Shown: piece after piece, positions 1 to 7,409 of the stretch
How positions within the stretch are numbered: position 1 is the stretch's first letter
Layout of the letters: every line of letters begins with the position of its first letter
Source of the DNA: an uncultured Oxalobacteraceae bacterium
Lineage (GTDB): Bacteria; Pseudomonadota; Gammaproteobacteria; Burkholderiales; Burkholderiaceae
Assembly (NCBI GenBank): GCA_946478765.1
Contig: CAMLDH010000060.1
Coordinates: 1 to 15,816, forward strand
Length of the DNA stretch: 15,816 nucleotides
Direction of reading: 5' to 3'
Notes under the pieces: model-generated
The model's input: only the letters and a program-made list of their open reading frames with translations
Told to the model about the DNA's origin: nothing
Databases searched by the model: none
Translations under genes and position numbers: made by a program

Positions 1-99
1 TGCGAGGGTGGGGCGATGACATTTTTCTGGGATTGCATCCCTGCCTACGGCCCTTATTGACGCCCTGCGAAGTACGTGGTACGGCCTTGGAGCGGAATG

Positions 100-492
100 T
101 TAGACTTTGGAGTGATGATCGGCATATGCCACTCCATGACCAAGCGACCAATCCATACGTGAATTTTCAACCAGAGCAACCATGATGTCATCCGCCCGGA
201 AGCCTGCTTGCACTGCTCTGTCAGAAACATGACGGAATAGTGCTCGCTTCTGATCATCAGTGCGCCCGGTCAAAAAAACTATTTCAACAATGCAAGTGTC
301 GTTTGATCGGTTTACGCCTCCGAAATGAGGATCAAGAATGATTTCTTCAGCTTCGAATCGAGAAATTAGCTGAAAAAGATCGTTCGGCGGAACATTGCAA
401 GTTTTCACAAGCCCATCTTGAACAGCCTCCGCAAGAGCTTTTACCTTGCTTGACGGGAGGTGTCTGGGGGCTGATATTTTGGTTAGTGGCAT
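100..492 (-). CDS. Tautomerase family protein (4-oxalocrotonate tautomerase / MSAD-like)
   Basis: A 130-residue protein that begins Met-Pro. After removal of Met, the proline becomes the N-terminal catalytic base that defines the tautomerase superfamily. The length, the Asp at position 37 of the processed chain, the 'DPHFGGVNRS' turn, the 'GRTDDQKRALF' helix start and the C-terminal 'ENSRMDWSLGHG' motif all fit the longer malonate semialdehyde decarboxylase/Tautomerase_2 type rather than the 62-residue 4-OT type. Such enzymes act in the cytoplasm on small keto-acids; the substrate here cannot be read from the sequence. The start is fixed by the Met-Pro pair, although no clear Shine-Dalgarno lies before it (the upstream bases are C-rich). 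It lies downstream of deaD on the same strand, 139 bases away, and is probably a separate unit. Family assignment is good; the reaction is not assigned. Confidence 0.85.
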   Translation of the reverse strand: MPLTKISAPRHLPSSKVKALAEAVQDGLVKTCNVPPNDLFQLISRFEAEEIILDPHFGGVNRSNDTCIVEIVFLTGRTDDQKRALFRHVSDRAVQAGFRADDIMVALVENSRMDWSLGHGVAYADHHSKV

Positions 493-631
493 GGGGGAGT
501 GCGGATTTAAGAGTGTTAGAAAAACGGCATTGCATTAATGCTTAACGACGCTGTAGAAAAAGTCTTTTTGCCGATTTTTGAGCGCTGTAAGTCATTGACA
601 TCCTGTCAGATCAAATCAGCACTACTACAAA

Positions 632-2581
632 TCACGTGCGCTTCGGCCCTTTGCGATGCGCCTTGGGCTTGGGTTTTCCCGCATCGACAGCGCGATTGCC
701 AACCTCGGTTTTCGCTTTGAACGGCGCCTTCTCACCAAGCTTCTTTTCGCCCACTCTTCTATCGCCCCCTGTTTTGGGGGCGGACAAGGGGATTTTCCTG
801 CCGGCGGGTTTGCCGTCTGCCGGAGAGCCCCCGCCAGCTTGGCTGATGCGCAACTGCTGTCCCGCCACCCACACGGTTTTCAGATGTTCAAGAAGCTCTT
901 TTGGCATGCCGTCCGGTAAATCCAGCACACTGTAGTCATCGAAGATTTCGATGCGGCCGATATATTTGGAATCGAGGCCTGCCTCGTTGGCGATGGCGCC
1001 GACAATATTGCCGGGCTTGACGCCATGCGCATGGCCGACTTCGATGCGGAATGTACTCATGCCGACATCGGCGGTACGTTCAATCCGCTCTTTCTTTGGA
1101 AATGCGGGCCGTTCGGTTTGATCCTTGCGCTCAATGCGCTCATTGCGTTCAAAACGCTCCGGCCGCTCCGCTTTGTCGCTCCGTTCGGTGCGCTCAAACC
1201 TGGCCGCAGGGGCCGGTTTGTCCCTGGTCCAGGCGGGTTCGCCTTGCGGCTCGCGCTTGTTTTTATCCAGCAGCAGCGGCACATCGCCGCGCGCCATCTT
1301 GGCGAGCGCGGCGGCAATTTCACTGGCCGGGATATTGTTCTCGCGCTCATAGTCTTCAATCAGCGACTGAAAACTTTCCAGGCCGCCGGCAGCCAGGGTG
1401 TCGCTGATTTGCGCTTTGAACTTGGCGATCCGCACGTCGTTGACGGCCTGAATGGTTGGCAATTCCAGTGGCGATATCGGTTGCCGTGTCGCGCGCTCGA
1501 TCGCTTTGAGCAAATTCCTTTCACGCGGGGTGATGAATAAAATCGCCTCGCCGCTACGCCCGGCGCGTCCGGTACGGCCGATGCGATGGGTATAGCTTTC
1601 CGGATCGTGCGGGACATCGTATTTGATGACGTGGCTGATGCGTTCGACATCCAGGCCGCGTGCGGCCACATCGGTGGCGACCAGGATATCGATCTTGCCG
1701 TCCTTGAGCTGCTGGATGGTGCGTTCGCGTTGTAGCTGCACAATGTCGCCGTTAATTGCCGCTGCGGAAAAACCGCGCGCCTGCAATTTGCCCGCCAGCT
1801 CCTCCGTGCCTAATTTGGTGCGCGAAAAAATGATCATGCCGTCGAAGGTTTCGGCTTCCAGGATACGCGTCAGCGCATCGAGTTTCTGCATGCCGCTGAC
1901 CAGCCAGTAGCGCTGGCGAATGTTGTCCGCGGTGCCGGTTTTTGCGGCAATGGTGACTTCAGCAGGATTGCGCAAGTAGGTTTGTGCGATGCGCTTGATC
2001 ACCGAAGGCATGGTCGCGGAGAACAATGCCGTCTGGCGCGTGGCCGGCGTCTTTTGAAGGATGGTTTCCACGTCGTCGATAAAGCCCATGCGCAGCATTT
2101 CGTCGGCTTCATCCAGCACCAGCGTTTTGAGGTGCGATAGATCCAGCGAATTTTTTTCCAGGTGATCAATCACGCGCCCAGGCGTGCCCACGATGACATG
2201 GACGCCCCGGCGCAATGCACTCAGCTGGGGGCCATAACTCTGGCCACCATAAATCGGCAGCACATGAAAGCCGGGAATATGCGAGGCGTAACGTTGAAAT
2301 GCTTCGGCCACCTGGATCGCCAGTTCGCGCGTCGGCGCCAGCACCAGGGCTTGCGGTGTATTTTGCTTGATGTCAATGCGGGAAAGAATGGGGAGTGCGA
2401 AGGCGGCTGTTTTACCGGTGCCGGTTTGCGCCTGGCCAAGCACATCGCGATTGGCCAGCAAGAGTGGAATGGTGGCAGCCTGAATCGGCGATGGCGCCTC
2501 ATAGCCGAGTTCCTTCAGCACGCGCAACAGGGACTCGCTCAGGTTTAAATCGGCAAATAACGGAATGGGGGTTTCAGACAT
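632..2581 (-). CDS. deaD: DEAD-box ATP-dependent RNA helicase DeaD/CsdA
   Basis: A 649-residue helicase (E. coli DeaD is about 630). Numbered from the ATG: a Q-motif region at 9-38, Walker A AQTGTGKT 51-58, PTREL 83-87, TPGR 133-136, DEAD 157-160, SAT 188-190 and HRIGRTGR 332-339, so both RecA lobes are complete. A linker of repeated Arg/Glu units follows (461-503). Next comes a DbpA-type RNA-binding domain (about 509-581, 'FRIEVGHAHGVKPGNIVGAI') and a Lys/Arg-rich tail. This architecture is that of DeaD, which unwinds mRNA and rRNA structure and is needed for ribosome assembly and translation in the cold. An in-frame GTG lies four codons upstream (2593). I prefer ATG because GTGAG sits about seven bases before it, but the choice is open. 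A TATAAG box at 2664-2669 (minus strand), just past the AsmA stop, could be its -10. No clear intrinsic terminator follows it. Confidence 0.96.
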   Translation of the reverse strand: MSETPIPLFADLNLSESLLRVLKELGYEAPSPIQAATIPLLLANRDVLGQAQTGTGKTAAFALPILSRIDIKQNTPQALVLAPTRELAIQVAEAFQRYASHIPGFHVLPIYGGQSYGPQLSALRRGVHVIVGTPGRVIDHLEKNSLDLSHLKTLVLDEADEMLRMGFIDDVETILQKTPATRQTALFSATMPSVIKRIAQTYLRNPAEVTIAAKTGTADNIRQRYWLVSGMQKLDALTRILEAETFDGMIIFSRTKLGTEELAGKLQARGFSAAAINGDIVQLQRERTIQQLKDGKIDILVATDVAARGLDVERISHVIKYDVPHDPESYTHRIGRTGRAGRSGEAILFITPRERNLLKAIERATRQPISPLELPTIQAVNDVRIAKFKAQISDTLAAGGLESFQSLIEDYERENNIPASEIAAALAKMARGDVPLLLDKNKREPQGEPAWTRDKPAPAARFERTERSDKAERPERFERNERIERKDQTERPAFPKKERIERTADVGMSTFRIEVGHAHGVKPGNIVGAIANEAGLDSKYIGRIEIFDDYSVLDLPDGMPKELLEHLKTVWVAGQQLRISQAGGGSPADGKPAGRKIPLSAPKTGGDRRVGEKKLGEKAPFKAKTEVGNRAVDAGKPKPKAHRKGPKRT

Positions 2582-2689
2582 GGCATTGCTCACAGGTTCG
2601 CTCGAATCGCAGGTTGCGAAAGAATATGGGGGCGTAGTTTACTCTGTTGGGGCGCAGGTGGGGCTTATACCAATCTGATTCGCTTCGGC

Positions 2690-4735
2690 TCACTTGAGCT
2701 TAACTTTGCCGTGATAAGTCTTGCCCGGCGGCGGCGCCACCGGTTTGACGCGCGCTGCTGCCAATAGCCGGGCGCACTCGCTGCTTTCTCGCGGCCCGGT
2801 ATTGATCAAGGGGAGCAGGGCAGCGACCGGCGCCACGGCTGCCAGCGCGATCGCGCCACCTGCTCGCATTGCCATTACACCCTTGTCCACATTCACGCGC
2901 GGCTCGTTGAAGCTGCCGCGCACATAGAGTGGCGCCCTGAGCGAAAACACGCGCAGCCCTTTGCTGTTGGGCTTGATCGTCAAATCCAGTTGTTCCTGCG
3001 TCAAATTGATGCTGCCGCTGACATCGACAATGGCATCGTCCGTATCGACGATAAAGCTGCGGGTTTGCATCACGCCGTTGGTCACGCCAAAATCGGTCGC
3101 CATGCAATTGAGTTTGACTTGCTTGTCGCCGGCCAGACGGGTGAGGATCACGTTGCCGATATTGAGGCCCATTTCTTCGAGCAAGAGTTTGCTGATCGTG
3201 CCTTGACTGATCAGGGTCTTGATTTCCCCGTTGGACGCGCCCAGCAAGCTGGCGACCGAGTTGCCGACCGCGGACAAGGATGCATCGCCGTCGATTTCAC
3301 CGACACTCGCTTGCAGCGGCTCCAGGGCCGAATACAATTGTTTCAACTTCAAATGGCGGGCGGTCACTTTGATGGTCGCCTTGATCGCATTCTTGCCGGC
3401 TTTGCCGCTGCCGTCGAGCGTGATGTCCGAACGCAGGCTGCCTCCCGCCATGTCGAAATTGAGCGGCAACAAGGACAACACGCCGTCTTGCAGATGCAGA
3501 TTCGTCGTCAGCTTGTTGATCGGCAGTTCCTTTTTGCGAATGATTTTTTCGGCGCTGAATTTGATGTCGGCATCGATACTGGTCCAGCGTTCCGTCTTGA
3601 ACGGTTCGACCGGCAGCACTTTGCCGGTCGGTTGGACGGCAACTGCGCCGCGTTCGGCCTTGCCGGCGTTCGAGTCGGCGCCGATCAGGGGCGCCAGATC
3701 GGCAAAGTGCAACACGTGCGACACAACCGTCCCGGATAACAGCGCGCGCGGTTGTTTCGATTGATAGTCGAGGCTGCCGCCGATATCGCTGGCGCCGACC
3801 TTGCCGCTAAATTTTTCGTACACCCAGTGCGCGTCATGCGGGCTCAAGGTGCCGGTCAAATGGCCTTCCGTCGCAAACGGCGGTGTCTCCGGCAAGACGA
3901 TGCCGGTCAGCGCATACAGCCGGGCCATGCTCGCGCCGGACAGTTTCAGGCGCATGTCGAGTGCCGCCAAGTCAGTCGGCTTGGTGAGCGTGCCTTCGAC
4001 GGCGATCACGGTTTTTCCCATGCGCAGATGGGCCATGATCGGGTAGGGCGCGGTTTGATGTTGCAGCGATAACACGGCGCCGGCACGGCCGTTGCCGCTG
4101 ATCGCTTCGCCCTTGAACTTACCGCGCAATTGCCATGCCACGCCATAGCTGGGATCCGCGTTGAGCGTATCGATATCGGCTGTCACGTCGGCATGCTGGA
4201 CGGCGTCGATCAGGTGCACGCTGCCTTTGGCGAAGACGACACGTTGCAATTCCAGCCGCCAGGGCGAGGGCGTGTCATCGTTTTTGAAAGTCCAGTTGTT
4301 CTTGCCATCGGCGCTGCGCAGCAAGCTGACGACGGGCGCATCGAAACGCAGGACGGGGATCGCGATCTTTTTTTCCAGCAATGCCAACGGGTTCAGCGAA
4401 AAGGCGAACGCGCGGATGTGCGCCATCTCGGCTTGGGCCTCGCTCGGCGCTGTCATGGCGGGCGGATTGCCGATGTGAATATCTTGTGCGACCAAATGCG
4501 GCCACGGAATCATGCTGCGCCAACCGTCATCCGGCCCGGCCGGCTTTTCCCACGTCAGCGAGAGCTCGCCTGCGATCGAAAACGGGCGGCCGAGCGCTTC
4601 GCTGGTACGCGCATTGAACCAGGGCTTGGCCCGGTTCCAATCGACATTGAGCAACACGGCCAGCGTGACCGCAGGCACAGCGATCAGACCGGCGGCGACG
4701 GCGAGCGCTATTTTCATGCGGCGCGGCTGGTTCAT
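2690..4735 (-). CDS. AsmA family protein, inner-membrane-anchored envelope protein
   Basis: A 681-residue protein with a short basic N-terminus, one hydrophobic segment (about residues 9-29) and then a long β-rich body typical of AsmA. Recognisable elements are the 'VDWNRAKPWFNARTSEALGRPF' region after the anchor, the 'DGKNNWTF' motif near residue 150, and the C-terminal AsmA_2-type part ('QLDLTIKPNSKGLRVFSLRAPLYVRGSF'), ending in 'LLPLINTGP...CARLL'. AsmA-like proteins are anchored in the inner membrane, reach into the periplasm, and belong to the repeating-β-groove group linked to phospholipid movement to the outer membrane; that role here is by family only. The reading frame stays open upstream to 4909, but that stretch runs through a strong terminator and does not look like protein, so I start at 4735. 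No Shine-Dalgarno precedes this ATG. It overlaps the stop of a short upstream ORF (ATGA), which suggests coupled translation. Confidence 0.9.
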   Translation of the reverse strand: MNQPRRMKIALAVAAGLIAVPAVTLAVLLNVDWNRAKPWFNARTSEALGRPFSIAGELSLTWEKPAGPDDGWRSMIPWPHLVAQDIHIGNPPAMTAPSEAQAEMAHIRAFAFSLNPLALLEKKIAIPVLRFDAPVVSLLRSADGKNNWTFKNDDTPSPWRLELQRVVFAKGSVHLIDAVQHADVTADIDTLNADPSYGVAWQLRGKFKGEAISGNGRAGAVLSLQHQTAPYPIMAHLRMGKTVIAVEGTLTKPTDLAALDMRLKLSGASMARLYALTGIVLPETPPFATEGHLTGTLSPHDAHWVYEKFSGKVGASDIGGSLDYQSKQPRALLSGTVVSHVLHFADLAPLIGADSNAGKAERGAVAVQPTGKVLPVEPFKTERWTSIDADIKFSAEKIIRKKELPINKLTTNLHLQDGVLSLLPLNFDMAGGSLRSDITLDGSGKAGKNAIKATIKVTARHLKLKQLYSALEPLQASVGEIDGDASLSAVGNSVASLLGASNGEIKTLISQGTISKLLLEEMGLNIGNVILTRLAGDKQVKLNCMATDFGVTNGVMQTRSFIVDTDDAIVDVSGSINLTQEQLDLTIKPNSKGLRVFSLRAPLYVRGSFNEPRVNVDKGVMAMRAGGAIALAAVAPVAALLPLINTGPRESSECARLLAAARVKPVAPPPGKTYHGKVKLK

Positions 4736-4788
4736 CGCAGAAAGGTACCGGCGCCAAACAAGCCGACCAGGCTTAGGGTGATATTCAT
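4732..4788 (-). CDS. Possible 18-residue leader ORF coupled to the AsmA gene
   Basis: An ATG at 4788 opens an 18-codon frame encoding 'MNITLSLVGLFGAGTFLR'. Its TGA stop overlaps the AsmA start as ATGA (4735-4732). A purine-rich GAG lies about seven bases before the ATG ('aaagagtctctcc'), whereas the AsmA ATG has no ribosome site of its own. The peptide is hydrophobic and could be a tiny membrane peptide, or simply a device to deliver ribosomes to the AsmA start. The overlap and the hydrophobic content are visible; that it is translated is inference. Confidence 0.4.
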   Translation of the reverse strand: MNITLSLVGLFGAGTFLR

Positions 4789-4862
4789 GGAGAGACTCTT
4801 TCGGTGATGAATGATGCGGTGCAAACCACGCCAAGGACCCACGGCGGACAACATCGATCCGT

Positions 4863-4912
4863 AAAATGACAATGGCGCGGCACCGATACGGTCGTCGCGC
4901 CATTGTCATTTT
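4863..4912. terminator. Strong bidirectional intrinsic terminator
   Basis: A perfect 17-base inverted repeat: 4863-4879 pairs with 4896-4912. The inner part is G+C rich (GGCGCG/CGCGCC) and the outer part is AAAATGACAA/TTGTCATTTT, so either strand ends in a U-rich tract. The 16-base loop contains a further small palindrome (ACCG-ATA-CGGT, 4882-4892). It lies 14 bases past the stop of the secreted-protein gene at 4926 and ends that transcript. It also insulates the AsmA unit, which must have its own promoter in 4789-4862. Confidence 0.88.
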
Positions 4913-4925
4913 TCTACAGCCGTTG

Positions 4926-5342
4926 TTATTGGCAGTTCAGTGTGACGCTGCCACCTTCGCGGGTCTGTACGTGCAATGCCGGGCCATCGCCACAACGATA
5001 CCTGACGTCGAGTTGCTTCAAATGATTTGGCGCGGGATCGCCGCATAGTTCGTTGGTCGCTGCGATCGAAATATTGCGGCGCCAGCCGGCCGCTTGCTGC
5101 ACTGTATCCCGGATATTGCAAGATGCATCGCGGATACCGTAACTGGCATGCTCAATGATGATTCGCCCTACCCATCTGCCTTGCTGACCCTGGCGGCTTT
5201 GCGCCTCGATACCATCGCGGTAACCTTGATCGTAACCGCGGCGATATTCGGCGCTCTGCGCAAATGCCGATGCCGACATCGCGCCGAGGGTGATAAAGCC
5301 GAGGGCGCACAGAACGCCTTTGCGTACGAGTTCAGTATTCAT
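4926..5342 (-). CDS. Small secreted or periplasmic protein of unknown function
   Basis: 138 residues with a clear Sec signal peptide: a charged start, a hydrophobic core around 8-24 and a cleavage site after Ala28 ('SAFA-QS'). The mature part opens with 'YRRGYDQGYRDGIEAQ', a Tyr/Gly/Arg-rich motif common in small exported proteobacterial proteins. It contains four cysteines (75, 100, 117, 137), which would allow two disulfides and fits the periplasm. I do not recognise a named family. The start is supported by AAGGAAA seven bases upstream of the ATG. It lies downstream of the 59-residue exported protein (112 bases apart, same strand), possibly in one transcript that ends at the terminator at 4863-4912. 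Existence and export are well supported; the role is unknown. Confidence 0.82.
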   Translation of the reverse strand: MNTELVRKGVLCALGFITLGAMSASAFAQSAEYRRGYDQGYRDGIEAQSRQGQQGRWVGRIIIEHASYGIRDASCNIRDTVQQAAGWRRNISIAATNELCGDPAPNHLKQLDVRYRCGDGPALHVQTREGGSVTLNCQ

Positions 5343-5454
5343 TTTTTTCCTTGAAATTGCGAATGATTACCTTGGATGGCAATGCATTGCGCTTCTGTGC
5401 GGTAGCGCCCGGATGACTTGAAATGGTTTTCGTTCCCCATTGCAGAGGCTCTAT

Positions 5455-5634
5455 TTAATAGCGGTATGGATTATCGGGACGGTGGTCATAGCGATTCGGG
5501 ACGCCGTCGCCATCGCGGGGCGGGGGCGCATTGCCGATAACGATATTGAGGTCGACCTGGGCGAATGCCTGGGCCGGGATAAAGGCGGCAGTGCCGATGG
5601 CGATGGCTGCGGCAGCGACGAAAATCCGTTTCAT
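5455..5634 (-). CDS. 59-residue exported protein with a thrombospondin-type-3-like acidic motif
   Basis: A short gene: ATG at 5634, TAA at 5455-5457, with GGAG seven bases upstream of the ATG. Residues 1-25 form a textbook signal peptide (MKR start, Ala/Ile core, cleavage at 'AFA-QV'). The 34-residue mature peptide contains 'PPPRDGDGVPNRYDHRPDNP'. The spacing of Asp, Gly, Asn and Pro matches one calcium-binding thrombospondin type 3 repeat (DxDGDGVPNxxDxxPxNP), as found in OmpA-linker and exported proteins. It has no cysteine. The repeat resemblance is visible; calcium binding is family inference. The gene lies on the same strand as, and 112 bases upstream of, another small exported protein. 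The coding signs (export signal, ribosome site, motif) are strong for such a short frame. Confidence 0.78.
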   Translation of the reverse strand: MKRIFVAAAAIAIGTAAFIPAQAFAQVDLNIVIGNAPPPRDGDGVPNRYDHRPDNPYRY

Positions 5635-5872
5635 GTCAGTCTCCAGAAGAGGTGGTGTATGGAATCACTTTATCGCGTTCGATCAAGGCCACAAGCGCTG
5701 ATGCATCTGCTTACAATTGAAACATCTTTCTCAGTAAATGAACGGTGGCATGCGATACCATACAATGCATTCCACGATGCGCAGCCCTCATTCGAAACGC
5801 CCGCTGCTCCCCGGAATGGCGCCCATATTCCGCCTAACTGAGACGTCCTGATGAAACCAGCAAACAAATTAA

Positions 5873-6091
5873 ATCCCGCAGCTGCCGTACGCTGGGCGCG
5901 ATTGGCACATGGCGTCGAAAGATATCAATTTCTCGAAGGGCTCGATCGCATGGCGCTGGGACCAGGGTTATCAAGACGCGCTGCGCGCCATTGAACACGC
6001 CGGCTGGCTTGCGGCGGTCCCGGAAGAGACGGGTCTGGTGCTGCATGAGCTGCCGCCGCTCGCCAAAGGGCGGCGCGCCGCAGACAGGTGA
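5873..6091 (+). pseudogene. C-terminal remnant of a patatin-like phospholipase (DUF3734-type)
   Basis: The frame after the stop at 5870-5872 encodes 'HMASKDINFSKGSIAWRWDQ' followed by 'GYQDALRAIEHAGWLAAVPE' and ends at TGA 6089-6091. The pattern KDINFS...I..RW..GY.D....I..A.W is what I recognise from the C-terminal end of bacterial patatin-like phospholipases that carry the DUF3734 region. The catalytic part (GxGxxG and GxSxG motifs) is absent, and upstream bases in all frames do not continue the family. An ATG at 5909 would give a 60-residue ORF, but I see no ribosome site. I read this as a decayed gene end, or a deletion junction. A short functional hypothetical gene remains possible. Confidence 0.5.
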
Positions 6092-6262
6092 GCGCCGGTG
6101 TAGTGCTATTGCATGTGCCAGCCGCGTCGAATCGGAAACTTATCCAGATCCTATCTATTTGCCGGTGCACAACGTTCAACCAGGCTGCCCGGATAAGCAT
6201 TGGTCCAAATTTTGCAGGGGAGTACACGCAACTCTTGTCTTGGCATTCAAAAGGAAACAGCA

Positions 6263-6706
6263 ATGCAACAAATTGCCGAAATCATGACGCGCGGTGTAAC
6301 GACCATTTCGCCTGACGACAATATCCGCCGCGCCGCACAATTGATGGACGAACTTAATGTCGGCGCGATTCCGGTCTGCGATCACGACGAGTTGATTGGC
6401 ATAATCACCGACCGCGATATCACGGTCCGTGCCACTTCGGCCGGCGAGCAACCGGAGGATACGCAGGTGAAAGATGTGATGTCGGTCGACGTGCGCTGGT
6501 GCTTCGACAACCAGACCGTGGACGAGGTGATGGATCAGATGCGCGGCGCGCAGATTCGCCGGATTCCGGTCAAGGACCATGACACCCAAAAGTTGGTCGG
6601 CATTGTCTCGCTCGGTGACGTTGCAACCAAGCACTCAGCTGAAGTGGATCGGACACTCGAAGAGATATCCAATCCGTCGCAACCGGATCGTCCGGAGAAG
6701 GCATAA
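6263..6706 (+). CDS. Stand-alone two-CBS-domain protein
   Basis: 147 residues that are almost entirely a tandem CBS pair. CBS1 covers about 1-58 ('IMTRGVTTISPDDNIRRAAQ', then 'VGAIPVCDHDELIGIITDRD'). CBS2 covers about 70-127 ('VKDVMSVDV', 'IRRIPVKDH', 'KLVGIVSLGDVA'). Such Bateman modules bind adenine nucleotides and sense energy state, usually acting on a partner protein; no partner domain is fused here. The charged C-terminal tail (about 20 residues) looks disordered. The start at 6263 is chosen because the CBS homology begins there and AAGGAAA lies about eight bases upstream; the frame extends back to 6200 without similarity. It is convergent with the SET gene, with 28 bases between stops. 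The signal and the target are unknown. Confidence 0.9.
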   Translation: MQQIAEIMTRGVTTISPDDNIRRAAQLMDELNVGAIPVCDHDELIGIITDRDITVRATSAGEQPEDTQVKDVMSVDVRWCFDNQTVDEVMDQMRGAQIRRIPVKDHDTQKLVGIVSLGDVATKHSAEVDRTLEEISNPSQPDRPEKA

Positions 6707-6734
6707 CACGCATTGATCATGCGACCACTACGGG

Positions 6735-7247
6735 TCACGGAGGCAGGACGGCTTTTTTTCTGCGCTTCGGGGCCAGCATTGTTCCGCTGCAGCTCGGGGC
6801 GCCACAATGGCATGTGAATGCGCGTTTGATCGCAGCGGTATGGCGTTCATCGTAAATGAGCGCATAGTTGTGGCTCAGTTCTTCGCCACGCCCGATGTCT
6901 CTTAGCGAATAGATATAGACACGGCCGTCGTCGTGCTCCATGGCTTCACAGTTGGGTTCGCATGAATGGTTGATGAAACGCGCGGCATTGCCGCGGCTTC
7001 CGCCATCGATGACGCGACCGTCAGCAAGGCTGAAGAAGAAGGTGTGGTTGACAGGGCCTGCTTTTTCATTGGTGCGGCGAATCGCTTCCGCCCATGCGAT
7101 GCGTTCGCCCTTGTACTCAATGATGCGTTCGCCCGCCGCGATTCTGCGGCGCGCAAATACGCCGCTCCCATGCACTTGGGACGCTTTGACGACATATGAG
7201 GCGAGTTTGCGGGCGGCCTTTGCCTCTGCTTGTTCAGGGGTTTTCAT
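6735..7247 (-). CDS. SET-domain protein-lysine methyltransferase
   Basis: 170 residues forming a complete SET domain: 'VHGSGVFARRRIAAGERIIEYKGE' region at about 25-48, the pseudoknot motif RFINHSCEPNC at 90-100, and GEELSHNYA at 121-129. A post-SET cysteine cluster follows (Cys146, Cys148, Cys153), which with the Cys of NHSC would bind zinc. SET enzymes transfer methyl groups from S-adenosylmethionine to protein lysines; bacterial substrates are mostly unknown. The tail 'KRRKKAVLPP' is basic. The frame is open far upstream, but the similarity begins near Met 7247; an ATG at 7262 is an equal alternative and neither has a good ribosome site. It is transcribed divergently from the ChaB-tail gene across 162 bases. 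All key motifs are intact, so it should be active. Confidence 0.9.
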   Translation of the reverse strand: MKTPEQAEAKAARKLASYVVKASQVHGSGVFARRRIAAGERIIEYKGERIAWAEAIRRTNEKAGPVNHTFFFSLADGRVIDGGSRGNAARFINHSCEPNCEAMEHDDGRVYIYSLRDIGRGEELSHNYALIYDERHTAAIKRAFTCHCGAPSCSGTMLAPKRRKKAVLPP

Positions 7248-7409
7248 ATCGGATCTGCGCATAGGTTGTCGAGGACAGAAGCAGACCGCGTAGCGGCACG
7301 CGATTTCCCCATTAAACGCACATCGCCGCGATTCCTGGCAAAGGAAACCATTGGTGCAATTTTTGCAGCGAAGTGCAGATAGTCCCCCGTTACCGCGAGT
7401 GAGAAAATC

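Noticed and set aside
557..569. AAAAAG-T-CTTTTT palindrome between deaD and the tautomerase gene as a terminator
   Set aside because: The single-base centre leaves no room for a stable loop and the stem has almost no G+C. The nearby TGACA-TCC-TGTCA (596-608) also lacks a T-run.
4736..4909. N-terminal extension of the AsmA protein
   Set aside because: The added residues run through a 17-bp terminator stem and look non-coding. The membrane anchor typical of AsmA begins right after the start at 4735.
5832..5838. GCCTAAC as an integron core site near the patatin remnant
   Set aside because: The heptamer fits RYYYAAC, but no matching GTTRRRY arm or hairpin follows, so chance is likely.
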